From contig JAFGCE010000036.1 in assembly GCA_016932755.1 (NCBI GenBank), forward strand, positions 1 through 5,344: a stretch of DNA of 5,344 nt. Direction: 5' to 3'. A program made the translations under genes and the position numbers. Origin of the DNA: Candidatus Woesearchaeota archaeon. GTDB taxonomy: Archaea > Nanobdellota > Nanobdellia > Woesearchaeales > JAGWAF01. Position 1 is the stretch's first letter. The number at the start of each line of letters is the position of its first letter. The notes beneath the pieces are model-generated. The model saw nothing but the letters and a program-made list of their open reading frames with translations, searched no databases and was not told where the DNA came from. Positions 5,220 through 5,344 of the stretch are shown here, piece by piece.

Positions 5220-5344
5220 ATGGCAGAAACAAAAACAAAAGCTCACGAGCTTGCTACAAAGCAGAGAGATATTGGTGTTGCTGAATTCTTTAGCAGAAAC
5301 AGGCATCTTCTTGGTTTTGACAACAAAAGAAAAGCGCTTATGAC
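5220..5344 (+). CDS. top6B: DNA topoisomerase VI subunit B, N-terminal fragment, cut by the window edge
   Basis: Forty-one codons plus two bases are visible, from the ATG at 5220 to the window edge. They include AHELATKQRDIGVAEFFSRN and HLLGFDNKRKALMT, the characteristic N terminus of Top6B just before the GHKL ATP-binding fold; the Bergerat-fold motifs would lie just outside. With Top6A it forms the type IIB topoisomerase that relaxes and decatenates DNA using ATP. The start is only 2 nt after the KH gene's stop codon, and no clear Shine-Dalgarno is seen, so translation may be coupled to the KH gene. The gene order KH-top6B, usually followed by top6A, is common in archaea and supports the call. 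Confidence 0.93.
   Translation, partial: MAETKTKAHELATKQRDIGVAEFFSRNRHLLGFDNKRKALM

Overview
The window reads as chromosomal DNA of an archaeon, most likely a DPANN-type lineage (Woesearchaeota/Pacearchaeota-like). The support is archaeal DnaG primase, RIO1 kinase, Pno1-type KH protein and topoisomerase VI subunit B, TATA-type promoters, a mix of Shine-Dalgarno-led and apparently leaderless starts, and a membrane-anchored parvulin carrying a VKOR-type thioredoxin-like tail. The lineage call is inference from protein style; the archaeal call is firm.

Layout. (1) 1-105, minus: the first 35 codons of a HerA/FtsK-like ATPase, divergent from (2) 218-1543, plus: a membrane-anchored SurA/PrsA-like peptidyl-prolyl isomerase whose C-terminal thioredoxin-like domain has lost its CxxC. 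It converges, with a 22-nt gap, on (3) 1566-2837, minus: archaeal dnaG. (4) 2838-3137 is AT-rich noncoding DNA holding the dnaG ribosome binding site and probably a structured dnaG leader. (5) 3138-3295, minus: a double-hairpin H/ACA guide sRNA with its own TATA box. (6) 3336-3734, minus: a 132-aa protein of unknown function. (7) 3903-5344, plus: rio1 - KH (Pno1/Dim2-like) - top6B, a gene order common in archaea; top6B runs off the right edge.

The most interesting item is the sRNA. Both of its ~71-nt hairpins have a lower stem, an internal pocket, an upper stem, a kink-turn-like element, an apical stem and an ACA box exactly one nucleotide after the lower stem. A TATA box sits about 26 bp before the first stem. 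Five G-U pairs fix the strand. The pocket of hairpin 2 is complementary on both arms to the helix 69 region of archaeal 23S rRNA, the site of the pseudouridines equivalent to E. coli 1915/1917.

Much of the window therefore concerns RNA and ribosome maturation: an rRNA pseudouridylation guide, RIO1 and the Pno1-like protein for small-subunit maturation, and DnaG, which in archaea is also an exosome component. The PPIase and its degenerate thioredoxin domain belong to extracytoplasmic protein folding. Top6B is replication and topology.
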